From Sarcocystis neurona (taxonomy: Eukaryota > Apicomplexa > Conoidasida > Eucoccidiorida > Sarcocystidae), in the NCBI GenBank assembly GCA_000727475.1, contig KL647302.1, forward strand, positions 2,524,345-2,588,344: a stretch of DNA of 64,000 nt, in the 5' to 3' direction. The notes under the pieces were generated by a model that searched no databases, was not told where the DNA came from, and was given only the letters and a program-made list of their open reading frames with translations. How positions within the stretch are numbered: the stretch's first letter is position 1; each line of letters starts with the position of its first letter. Made by a program: the position numbers and the translations under genes. This document shows positions 23,590 through 35,900 of the stretch, piece after piece.

Positions 23590-24466
23590 CTCTGCGGGTG
23601 GGTGTGCCTGCCACATGCACGACACCAGGTAATCCATTATTAGTGAAACTAATTAACTCTCCATCCGCGTGCACAGGTATTTCTCTAACGAACACATCCC
23701 TACGTGTTCATGTATGTGCATGTGTATTTTCCCGTTTATGTGTATGTATGACCGCACACGACTATACGTACTCTCCGCCTTGCTTATACATATACATATA
23801 TTTATATATATATATATATATTTGTTGGTGTGAATAAATGCCAATGGCGCTACATGATTTACGTGTATGCATACATATACAGAGAGAGACATTTGTATGT
23901 GTGAATACATATGTATATGTATACATATATTTATATACACATGTATATATACATGTATATATCAATGTCATACATTTGTAGAGATACCATGCAAGGAGAC
24001 AAGCCGTACGTATGGGGAGAGGAGTGTAGTGTCCTCGTGTCAACTTCGCATCCGGATCATTTTGACCACTCCTTCAAATACTGCGAGAGTCACCTACAGC
24101 ACCCCACTGAAGCTTTGACAGAGGACAGTAGTACTGCGGGCTCGCACGCATCGATCCACATATACACGTCGTCAGAGTGTGTGTATGCATACATGTATAT
24201 GTTGTATGACTACACATATATGTTCGTATGTGTGTGTATATATGTATGTATGTATGTATATATATATATGCACACACATAAGCGTTATTCGGTGCACCTT
24301 TCAGCGTCAGTTTCTCAATAACGGTTTGTCTCGTAGATGGATTCCGTCGGGTACGCAGATGCAGATAGGAAGGAGTGCATATGTACGCACGAGCGAAATA
24401 TTTCTCTGTGTATGTGCGCTGGTTTTTTTCAGCCAATTCCTCGCTGTGCTGTTGAATTTCTTGTGA
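23590..24466 (+). CDS. Putative GPI-anchored surface protein, 3' exons
   Basis: Three candidate exons: 23590-23628 (possibly extending to about 23690), 23982-24176 and 24337-24466. The join of the last two is in phase (GA|A). The middle exon encodes a compact Cys- and His-containing segment beginning DTMQGDKPYVWGEEC. The last exon ends in a polar stretch followed by about 20 hydrophobic residues (EIFLCVCALVFFSQFLAVL) and an immediate stop, the layout of a GPI-attachment signal. Eimeria genomes encode many GPI-linked surface antigens of the SAG type, with split genes of this size, so a SAG-like antigen is a fair guess. I cannot match the Cys pattern to that family with certainty. The 5' exons and signal peptide are not resolved; an exon candidate starting after the acceptor at 22776 is phase-compatible. 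Confidence 0.45.
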
Positions 24467-26376
24467 TGGCCTCGCCGCGTTCCCTTGGTGGCCGTACACG
24501 TGCTGCATTCTGCCCTCGACTGTAAAGACCGCGCGCTCTCTTCCCGGCACAAGCAGATCGCCGCGCAGCTAGATGGCATGTGCAAATACGCAAACGTAGA
24601 ACAGCAATGAGTACAAACAGGTGCTGTGTCTTTTTCAAGCATTCGCTGAACACGTACACCCATACGTACACATGTGTACATACGGTGAGCATATCCTCGA
24701 GCATGAAGGGAGAAAGAAAGACAAAGCGGTGCGGATGCCTCCGTGAGTGTCTGCTGGTCAGACAGCCGAGAAAGCCGCTCGAGTGCGCAGGGCACCCATG
24801 AGTGCTGTATTCTCTTCGACACTGGAGCAAGTCGTCATCTATACCAGGCTGAGGTAGTGTGGATTGCTGAACAAATCGAAATCAAGAATTACTTGACTCG
24901 CTGTAATTGGTGGCACGCGCGTGATCGCAGCACCTTCCTCGGCTTCTTCTCACTGCCTCCCATTCAATATTTTTCCTATTCAACATCTGGTGAAAGAGCA
25001 CGACACATGTACGTGTATACATGACACAGCTACTGTTGCTGCATACGCGGAAACCTGCTCCAGGCAGGACGGCAATTTCTACAGAACTTCTCGCGCCCGC
25101 ACGAAAACGAGGCAAGTGGAGTGCAATGTGTGTGCTGGCGGTATCTTCGTGAGTGCGCCCATGTACGTAGAGACCTAGTGTATATATATATATATATATA
25201 TATATAGATACACACATGTATATATGTATACCATGAATTTCTGGATTGCATATATACGTATATAGGGACAATATGAATACCGAGAATTTCGATACCAGCA
25301 CACGCTCTATCATCTGATATGAAGAAGAGAGGTAGAACGTATACATAAATTTTCACACTTGGCGGCAAAATTTCGGGTATGTGCGTGTGGGGGACACGCA
25401 CACATGGTCTTGAAAGCTCGGCGTGCTGGAAGACCGCGGAGGGGTTCTGTTGCCGTAGTGTCATACCACAGGGACATTGTCTCGGACGTGCCGCCGGGTA
25501 CGTTAAGCCGTGGCTTCCCAAAGATGCCTACTGTTGTACGTGCTTAAAGGTGGCCAGAGGGTTGCTTGCTGCGGCTGGCTACTGCGCGTGTGTGTCTAAA
25601 TATACAGAGATGTCTTCATAGTTGTCACGTATACGTGTACAATAATATGCATACGTATCGGACTTCCGTCCGTATATAAATGGAGAACGAGTGCGTATTT
25701 GTGTTTTGCGTTGCTACTGGAGAGGGATGGGTTGAAAGAAATTGTTAGTGCACCGCTGTTCGTGCTTCGTGCACCGGTGCTGCAACAGCGCAGAAGCGTT
25801 GAGCGGGGAAAGTGAAAACTTGTACGAGAAAGCTCCAGTAGTAGGGCGGACACAAATCTGCTAAGCCTTGCGTCAGTACAGACAATTCTTCTGTGCGTCA
25901 CTGGGCGTGGAGACAGCCAACTTACGATCGAGCAAAGAGACCCTCTAGCGAGTCAACTGGTCACTGTACGTCGGTGACAAGTCGTGGACTATCTAGACGT
26001 CAGCGAAAAAAAAAAAGCCGACTATTTTTAGTTATATAGAACACGTCTGTGTGTGCGCCGTCACGACGAGTTACGCGCTTCGCGCTCTCTAGATAAATTT
26101 ATATACGCTTGCAGAGGTGCACGCCCGGCACTGGTCCACGCGCACGACTCACAGCAGGAGAGTCGCCTTGCCCGCCCCGACAGCGGAGACTTTCCACCTA
26201 CGCCGTGCACGTGCACCTGGTAGTTTGAATTTTAGCTGCGAGGACGCACACAGCAGCATGCGCTCTTGTAAGAAACATCCTCCTCAGGGTAGCGGCGCGT
26301 GTGCGTTCGCGTAGACAGACGGGCCGGAAACTTTTCTGCGTCTCCTTTTCAAGCCCCCGTGTAGATGTAGCAATCA

Positions 26377-26390
26377 GGTGTACATACACC
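26377..26390. other. GGTGTACATACACC palindrome variant
   Basis: A one-base variant of the recurrent palindrome in the spacer downstream of NOT3. Confidence 0.7.
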
Positions 26391-27179
26391 CAGACGTCTT
26401 GTTGACTGAGGCGTACGTTCACCCGACGCGTCTCGTTCCCGTGCGTATACAGTGTGAACTCGTGTCATGTACGACGCTCTAATTCATCCATATGTATACA
26501 TATATATACGAACGTATGTATATGCACACGTATACGTGTGCATATACGTATGAGGCGTAACTAACTATGATCGCACGCATGTCCGGTCGGCTGCCTCACA
26601 GTGGGCCTGCGGTGTATTTACACTGTGTGGACGGGTTTTGTCGCCCTATGTTAGTTAACATAGCTAGTGTACAAGTTCTCTGTCACCGTGTGGGGCCCGT
26701 TGCTCCGGGCAGAGTCCTCACACCCAGAACAGAACTGCCCTTCACGACACGTCGCGTCAAGTTAAACGTTTCCCTTCCTTTCTCCGTGAAGCAAAAGGAA
26801 GAGGCGAGAAGTTTCTCTCTAAGTCCACCGCCGCAAAAATTCGCCAGGACCTTTCCACGCACGCGCACCTCCTCCCCCTCCCTACGAAGCGCATCCGGTT
26901 CTCCCCAATATACCGAGATTCCACGCAGTTTCCACGTATCCACACCGCACGCTACGGCTGTCCCTTCTGCAATGTCTATACACCTGGGGTGGCAAAAAAA
27001 AGGAATACGCCTACATGTGCATCAACGCATGCACCTACACATGCACCTGCGTCCCCAGCCGGTGCTGTGTCTCCAACAGCCCGTTTTTTTATAAGAAAGG
27101 TATGGGGTTTGCAACATTCACGAACAAACAACGCGGACACACAGAGCTTGCGCATCTTTGTGCACCCCCGCCGATTTGT

Positions 27180-27193
27180 GGTGTACGTACACC
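27180..27193. other. GGTGTACGTACACC palindrome 3' of NOT3
   Basis: An exact copy, 167 bases beyond the NOT3 stop codon, so in the likely 3' untranslated or terminator region. Confidence 0.8.
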
Positions 27194-27359
27194 CCGCGGC
27201 GACCCTTTCGTCGGCAACAGCGCAGACGACTCGCGGAAAAAAAAAAGATCCATCGCGTTGGTGCCGTGCCACCTGCCGCTCCCCCGTCTTCTTCGCACAG
27301 GGAGGACAGAAAGAAAAAAAATACACCTGCGTCGTCGCTGCTGCAGGAAGCAGAGATTC

Positions 27360-29887
27360 TCATATCGACAGCTCATCTTCGAGCCACTGGTACTCAAACG
27401 TAAAGTCCTCCTTCAGACGCGAGCACCAGTCTGCAGCCATTTCCACACAAACACACCCACACACATATGTACATAGAAACATACACATACACACATGTAT
27501 TCTCACGCGCTGACTATGTATGTATACATATATAAACATATCTACGAATGCACATATACACATGCACGTATGCATATACACATGTATGTGCATACGTACG
27601 TATAATGGAAAAGGGAGACAAAAAAGGAATTTCGCGCATGCACCTGCGTACGGGAGACTGTGCCACAATGTGTACAGAAGGACACAGAGACACACAGAGA
27701 GGGACGTGGAAACGTGTGACGCAACTTCAAGGAGATATTTCCGCAGAGAAGCAACACCTGCGTTTCTCCACGAACGTCGCAGGGGGACGGCCCCGAAGAT
27801 GTCTTCTGTCCATCGACACAAGGGTGCAGAATGGTTGTATCCCACTCTGTGTTATTTGAAGAAGATTTCTTCTTCAAAGAGGAAGCTCGTGTCTACTTGG
27901 ATCAGATAAGGAAATTCCTCGCTCAGTATCTGTCTGCTGTTTCCTGGCGGACCACCACAACGTGCTGCTGCGTCTTGCTTCGCCCAAGCGCCTACTGCTA
28001 GAGAAACACGCGTACATCTACGTGAGTGTACGACCGGGAGAAATATATATATGTGTATGCATGCGCAGGCGGGGGCACACAGAGTGGCCATGAGACACAC
28101 GGGCAAAGAAAAAGGGGCACAGAGAGAAGGGGAAAGTATAGGAGAAAAACAGAGATACAACACACTCACATACACACATTATATATGCATGTATATACAA
28201 GCGTAAATACACACACAGATATAGACGTATATGCTTGTGCACGTGTGTGATTGCATGCGAGACGCATATATACATATATATAGAGATATATATATACGTG
28301 TGTACGTAGATCTTGTATACAGAGATGTTTTAAGTAACCAAGTGTGTAAAATCTGGACGTGCAGGCGGATACAGACGTCTTTCATCGAAGACCGCCACAG
28401 ATTAGCGGCTCCTGCTGCGTTGATGACTCTTCCCCAGCAAGAAAAGTCGCTGCTTCACGCTCAGCCGGAGACGCGATTTTGTAACCCATCACCCACGACA
28501 TCCAACTACTCCTATCGAGTATATATATGTATCTATACGTATACCGTACTGCTCCTGTGAAGAACATATATATATATATATATATATCGTAGCGCCACTT
28601 ATGAGGGGAGACCGGTATTGCTCGTGGATAGAATAGTTGTCTAAATCTGCAGATAAATTCCTCCACACACATGTAGGCGTATACGTTGTTCGGGTATCAC
28701 AGTGCACATAATACATACAGATTTACATATATATATGTGTGTATGCGGCCTCGCAGGTACGTGCCTAGTGCTTCAGGCGTGGACGAGGTGATTTCTTCGG
28801 ATAGAACTCACTCGTTTCATAGTTGAAGTAGACGTAGGTGCCCTGCTCGTACTTCTCTGCGGTCACCCGGGGCTCTTCGTAACGCTGGAACCACGTGAGA
28901 TATTTCTTGTGGTAGCGCCAGGACTGCTGCTTCAGCTCTCTCGCTGCTAGAAATTGCTGGTACGTCCCCTGCGTCGCCAGCAGCACCCGCAGCAGCAGCC
29001 ACGTTGTCGAGCCGCCACTACGCGTATCCCCAGCAGCAGCAGCAAGAGGAGCACCGGCGGCCGAAGAGCAGCACGAGGAGCGGCAAAAAAAGAGCAGCAG
29101 CAGCAGGAGCGGCGGAAAACAGCAGCCGCAAGAACAGTAGCAGGGGCGGCGTAACAGCAGCGGCAAGCGCAGGGGGAGGAGCGGAGGAACAGCAGCAGCA
29201 GGAGCAGCGACAAACGAAGCAGCAGAAGAAGCAGCAGCAGCGACAGGCGGCGCTCGTTGCAACACGCAGGCGAAGAAGGTCGCAGCAGCAGAGATGCGGA
29301 GGCGGGACCGCGGAAGAGGCACAGAGACGCCGACAGCAGAGACGGAGACGACGATCGACCGAGGCACGATAGACCGAGGCATGGCTTTTTTCCGCGTGCA
29401 AAAGGCGTCTCCGCTTGATCTTCTCTTCCTCTCCTCCTTTCTATAAACACTTTTACCTACTGCACCTCCTGCTGCTGCCTCAGAAGAATATATATATATA
29501 TATATATACAGACACGTACACCAGCAGTTATGACTACGTATAGAAGTATATACATGTGACCCCTCGCGCAAGCACGCATACAGAGAGCTGCACACTTGGA
29601 AGACTTTGAGTCAAAAAGCACCAAAAAATACCTCCTCTTTTCGACTTCCTTCAACTGCAATGTCTCCCCTTCCAACTACATACACATATGTGTGTGTGGG
29701 TGTGTAGTATACACATATATATATATATATTTGTACGTTTGAAGTCTCCGACGCAGGGAGGAAGAAGTTTTGAGAATAGAAATATACACCGCTTGATGCA
29801 AAACAAGAGTGCACTTTCTCTCCCTGTGGCAACTCCAATATATACACAAGTACATATATATGTGTGTACATATACATATATATATAT

Positions 29888-29922
<35 letters not shown>

Positions 29923-32900
29923 GCGCCCTCCTCTTCTTCTCTCTCTACCTACTATATATATATATATATATACGCCTATCAATATATATGCACATACACA
30001 TATATATATATATATCGCTCTCTCTTCCTCGTCTCTCTATCTATATACAGGCCTACCAATCTCTCTCTCTTCCTCTATCTCTATCTCTCTCTATATATAC
30101 ATATATATATATATATATATCGCTGTCTCTCGTACACATATATATATATATATCGCTGCCTCTTCTCTCTCTACTTCTATCTACATGTAAACCTATCAAT
30201 CTCTCTCTCTGCCTTTCTCTCTATATACGAATATCGCTGTCTCTTTCTTCTCCCTCTGTATCTCTATACAATATCAGCCTATCAATCTACATATATATAC
30301 ATATATATGTATGTAGCGCCCTTTCTTTCTCCTCTCCCTATCTATATACATAGGCCTATCAATCTCTCTCTCTATATATATATGTGTATATTGCACTCTC
30401 TTTCTCCCCTGTATCTCTATACAGTATCAGCCTATCAATATATACATATATATATCCACCTCTCTGTGTACGTTTACGTGTGTGTGTCTGTGTGTACACG
30501 TGTGATTCGGCGGGTGAAGAAGAGAGTGAACGCCGGTAGAAGAGACGTTGTCTTCGAAAACGTTTCTGCTGCTAATTCGTTGGCGGGAAAGAGAAGCAGC
30601 AGTGGGGAGAAATTCTTCAGCCGCGCGTGGAAGAAAGTGACACACAGGACAACAAGTGCTGCTGCGCACATACGCGGCAGCAGCTGGATTCCCCCTTCTC
30701 ATGCACCAGCAGCAACAGAGGCCGCAGCAACAGCAGCAGCAGCAGTAACAGCAACCGCAGCAACTGAAGCTGCAGCAACAGCAGCAGCAGCAACAGCAGC
30801 AGCAGCAACAGCAGCAGCAGCAACAGCAGCAGCAGCAACAGCAGCAGCAGCAACAGCAGCAGCAGCAACAACAGCAGCAACACCACACGTCCGCTCGTCT
30901 CGCGGAACAGGCGAAGAAGCGGAAGGGACTGCGCTACGGACGCAGAGTGCGAAGCAGCAGCACGTTCACTTTTTTGTTGCAACAGCTGTGCCAGCGTTTT
31001 TCAGCCGTGTCTCCCCCCCTGCCTCTTCATCGAGTCCCTCGACTGTCTCCTTCCCTCGCGAAGTCTACCCACCGATGCCCCCCCCGTCGTCTGCATGCGA
31101 CGACGAGGATCCCCTACAAAAAAGACACTTTCTTCTTTCTTCCTTTTCTGCCTCTTCTTCTTCTGCCTCATTTCCTCGTAAATGAACAGACTCTCAATAG
31201 TGCGTTGTGTGCTGTTGCCGCTGTGCTGGCTCCTCCTCCTTCCCTGCTACGCCTCGTGCTGCTGCTGCCTCGTGTTCCTGCTGCGTCCCCTGGCAGTGGT
31301 CTCGTGCCGGCTCAGTCTGCTGTTGCTGGCGGCTTCCTGCCGCTGGAGATTCCTCCAGCTGCTCGTGCTGCGCTCGCAGTTTCCTGGTGCCTCCCCGCTG
31401 CCTGCTGCGGCTCCTGCTCCTGCTGCTGCTGCCCCTGCTGCTGCTGCTGGTGCTCGGTTTCCTGCTGCGGAGGCATCCCGGCTGCTCCCCCCGCGCGGTT
31501 GCTCCTGTAATTCCTGCTGCTCTTCCTGCAGATCCTGCCGCTCTGTGCGTGTGTGCGTGTGTGTCTGTCTGTGTCAGTCTAGACATTACCCTGCTGCTTC
31601 ACCCGCGGTGTGGCTACTGCTCTCTCTCATCCCGTGCGTCTTTTCTCCCCCCTGCCACTGCTCCTCCTGTTCTCCTCCTCCTCTTCGTCGTCCTGCATCT
31701 CCTCGTCCTCCCACTGACACTGCTGTCGCTGCTGCTTCCATACCTCCTGCTGCTCTCATACCGGCTGCTTCTGTCATACCTGCTGCTGCTGTCATACCTG
31801 CTGCTGCTGCCAAACCTGCCACGGCTACTGTACTGCGGCGTTGTGTGCGTGTGCGTGTGTGGGGCTGTGCGCGCGCGGGTGTTGCTGGCCGCTTGGCTCT
31901 CCGCCGGCGTACCTGCTGGTAGTAGAAGATGAAGAACAGCGTATCAAGTTCGAGCCGCGCAAAGAGCTGCTTGCTGTCGTAGCCAGCGAGCGGGGCCGTG
32001 GGGAAGCAATCGGGCGCGCAGAGCCACGGCGTCGTCTGCGGTGACAGCGGCTGCTGCTGCTGTGCTGCTGCTGCGGCCGCGCGCATACTCTCGGCGTCTG
32101 CTGCTGCCCACCAGCTCTCCGCTCCCCCTGCTGCGGCGCCTGCCGGGCCACACATTCCTCCCGCCCCGGCCAACAGGCTGCTGCTTCCAAAGCTGCTGCC
32201 AGCACCGCGTTTCTCGCCGTCCTGCTGCGTCGGGCAATGCCGCTGGCTGCAGCTCACCAGCGCGGCCACTGCTGCTGCTGCACCACATCCATAACACCCC
32301 CGCACTGCCACCGAGCACTTCATCCGTAAGTTCAGGCTACCGAATAACGTAGTAACAGAGAGGAAGACAGAAGAAATGCCAAGACAATTACCCCAGAGAC
32401 ACACACGCCCACACAACCATACACATAAGTACACACAGCTGGACAGGTATATACAGATAGATACTTCCGTATCAAAAGGAGAAGAGGCTCAGTACCGCGC
32501 AGCAGATGGGCTGCAGATACGTATGTCGCACACACACACACACAGAGCGGGAGAAAGCGAGACAGAGAGAGAGAAAAGAGCCCCAAAACCACAAGGATAT
32601 ATCTACACATATATATATGTATATATATTTTTCCATATGTACATGTATGGACGGACGACAGCCACACACAGAGATGCAGAGGATCATAAATGTCCACAAA
32701 TACATATATATGGACAACAGGGGGTCGGCGACGGGACGCGTGATGAGGCAGTCGGACCTGCACAGGCCCAAACCACGACAGATACGTAGTAGACACGGAG
32801 ACACGAAGGAAGAACAGGGAAGAGAATATAAAGGAAGAAGAATAGGAGAAGAAAAGGGGGGGACGCAAGAAGGCGGCGGCAATACAGAGGGACGGAGAGG

Positions 32901-35900
32901 AACACAAAAAGACGCAGCGAAACGAATTGACAGCATGCGTAGACAACATTTTTAACGGGACACGAGGAAGTCAACCCACCCACACACATGCACAGAGAAA
33001 ACGAAAAAAAGAAGATGGAGCTCCCCACACACAAATGTGAACCACCGAAGAGCCGCACACACACGCAGACAAATATATGCGGACACTTCACGTGGACGGA
33101 AGAGTAGTGTAGGGCGTCCGACTACATTTTGGTGCGTCGAAAAAGAGAAGCAGTCGTCCACGGGAAGCGGCTGCTTTCGGCTGTACGTACACCGGACTGC
33201 TCTCTGTTGCATGCCCACACCCCTACTACCTCTTCACACAAATATATATTTTCGAGAGTTCCCTTCTCAAAAAATACAACCGAAGGACGCAGACGCACGA
33301 ACACACCCTCATACGTCAGTGAACGAAACGCCCAGCGCCACCTGCATCGGTCCTGCCCGTATACACAGAAGAACATACGTGTATACGTATATGGATACAT
33401 ATATATATGTTAATGCGTCTGTATACATTAGAATAGATAAAGATCAACCCTGCATGCATGAGTCCTACCCTTTTACACAAGTATACACACATATATATAC
33501 ATATGTATGTATATATGTGCACATGTGTGTATATGCGTATGTGTACATATATGAATAGGTAGAGATCAACGCTACCTGCTTGAGTCCTACCCGTGTACAC
33601 AAGCATACAAATGTAGGTACATATGTGTGTATGTGTATGTCTGTATATATATATATATCTACCTGTTAGAATAAGTATAGGTCAGTGCTCTCTGCATGAG
33701 TCCTGCCCGTACAGTCAAGCACATACGTATATATGGATATGGATATGTATGTGTATACATATATGTACGTGTGTATATTAGAATAGATACGGAGATGCAT
33801 CTCGCCGCCTGCTGCCTTTGTGTGTGGCGCACGTCTAAATCTGTTACTGCATACACACACAGCGCGAGCCAGAGAGACACATGCACAATTTTAAGAGGAG
33901 ACGGTGGAAGTCGGATAAACTCTCGTCGATACAAACTTTTCCTCGGCAGCAGGAGTTCTACATTTATCCACACACGTGCCCCCTGGCGCCTGCTTTTTTC
34001 ATCTAAAGAGACATATGCCTGCACGCGTATACACACGGTATCTATACATGTGTGTACGTGAGTGCATGCCGGGGCCTTTTTTGAGTAAATGAAGCTTCGC
34101 CTACATGGGCTACTCGACGTGTAGGATCCACAGGAAGAAGACGACGAGCTGCTGCTGATTTCTGAAGGAAAACGCTGCACCTGCTGCGGCTGCTGCGCAT
34201 GCTGGTGCAGGTGCTGCTGCTCTTGTGCGTGTGGCGGCTGCTGCGGCGGCAGCTGCTGTGGCGGAAACTGCTGCGGTGGCAGCTGCTGTGGCGGAAGCTG
34301 CTGCGGTGGCAGCTGTTGCGGTGGCAGCTGTTGCGGTGGCAGTTGTTGCGGTGGCAGTTGTTGCGGTGGTAGCTGCTGCGGTGGTAGCTGCTGCGGTGGT
34401 AGCTGCTGCGGTGGCAGCTGTTGCGGTGGCAGCTGCTGCGGTGGCAGCTGCTGTGGCGGAAGCTGCTGCGGCGGCAGCTGTTGCGGTGGCAGTTGTTGCG
34501 GTGGCAGCTGCTGCGGTGGCAGCTGCTGCGGTGGCAGCTGTTGCTGCTGTTTTTGGTGCTGCTGCAGCTGCACCTGCGGAGGCTGCTGCTGCTGCTGGAG
34601 AGAGGCATGCTGCTGCTGGAGGTCCGGCTGCTGCTGCGGCAGCCGCGGGGACTGCAGCGGGAGCCCCTGCTGCTGCAGTGTGACAGGCTGGTCCGGCTGC
34701 TGCATGTGCTGCTGCTGCTGCATGAGCTGCTCCTGCTGCTGCATGTGCTGCACCTGCTGCTGCATGTGCTGCACCTGCTGCTGCATGTGCTGCTCCTGCT
34801 GCTGCATGTGCTGCACCTGCTGCTGCATGTGCTGCTCCTGCTGCTGCATGTGCTGCTCCTGCTGCTGTTGCACTCCCCTCTCTTTGGGGCTGCCCTGTCG
34901 AGCAGCTGCAGCAGAGGAAATAGCGACGATCGCCGCGCCTCTCGCCCCTGCTGCACCCGACGCCTCTGCCTTCGCCGTCGTGACCCGCTGTTGTATATCT
35001 CGTGCTGCTGCGTCTGGTTGCTCTCCTGCTGCTCCTCCTGTCGCCAGTGCTGCAGCCGGGCCGTCCTCCTTGCCCGCTGCTGCCTGAGCAGCGTCAACAG
35101 CTGCTGCTGCAGCGGTTGGGAGCCTGGCGCTGCTGCTGTTGCTCCTGCTCACTCTGCTTGTACCAGCTGTCTCCGCAGCAGCACGTGGGCTCCGTGCTGC
35201 TGCTGCTCCCGCTGGTACACACACTTCTTCGGCGCCTGGAACAGCCGCAGCAGCCACGAGCGGCCCGCTCCCCCACTTCTTTGCCGGCATCGTCCCGCTG
35301 CCTGCATCTCCCGCTGCCGCTCCACCTCCTCCTCCCGTTGTGTGGCGTCTGCTTGCCGCCGGCTGCAGACTCTCTCCTTCGCCACCGACACCAGCAGATG
35401 CAGCAGCGGATCCTCCTGCGCCTGCTGCTGCTGCTCCGTCCCCGCTCGCTCTACCGAATCCTCCATGTTGCTGCTGATGCGCTCCTGATCCTGCCGTTGC
35501 AGTTTCTCCGCCTGCGCCGCTGCTGCTGCCGCCACTGCGTCCTGCTGCTGCACCGCCTGCTGCTGGAGCTGGGCCTGTCGCTCCTCCTGCTGCTGCTGCT
35601 GCCCCGTGCCCTCCCCTTCCTGCCTTGCCACTCCCCCCTGCTCCTGTTCCTCCTCCCCGAGTAGACGAAACACTACTCGCCGCTGCTCCTGCTGCTGCTA
35701 GAACACCGTTCACGTGCATCGCCGTGCTACTCCGCTCCCCACTGCTGTCCTGCGCCGGGGCGCCTGCTGCTCCTCCTGTCCCGGCTGCTGCGGCTACTGC
35801 GCCTCCTCCTCCTCCGGCTCCTCCTGCTCCTTTAGATCCACCTGCTGCGGCAGCAAAGGACGTCGGCAGCGCAGCAGCAACGCCGCTCCGGGTGCTGCTG

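Larger units (their letters stand above)
24467..27359. other. Spacer with weak Cys-rich exon candidates
   Basis: No gene could be closed here. Two plus-strand pieces look partly coding: one ending at 25148 on a strong GTGAGT donor (containing CNVCAGGIF), and 25379-25621, which has eight Cys after about position 25410 and a stop. Their phases could not be joined with certainty. TA microsatellites occur near 25180-25270 and 26490-26560. The stretch ends in the 3' flank of NOT3, so part may be untranslated region. Confidence 0.3.

Noticed and set aside
27847..28024. Plus-strand segment [20 protein letters not shown] with a GTGAGT downstream
   Set aside because: It lies in the last intron of NOT3 on the opposite strand, the reading shifts frame before the donor, and no partner exon with matching phase was found.
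30427..30888. Poly-Cys/poly-Leu open frames and a long plus-strand Ala-Thr frame
   Set aside because: They are produced entirely by the CAG/CAA array and AT microsatellites inside a NOT3 intron.
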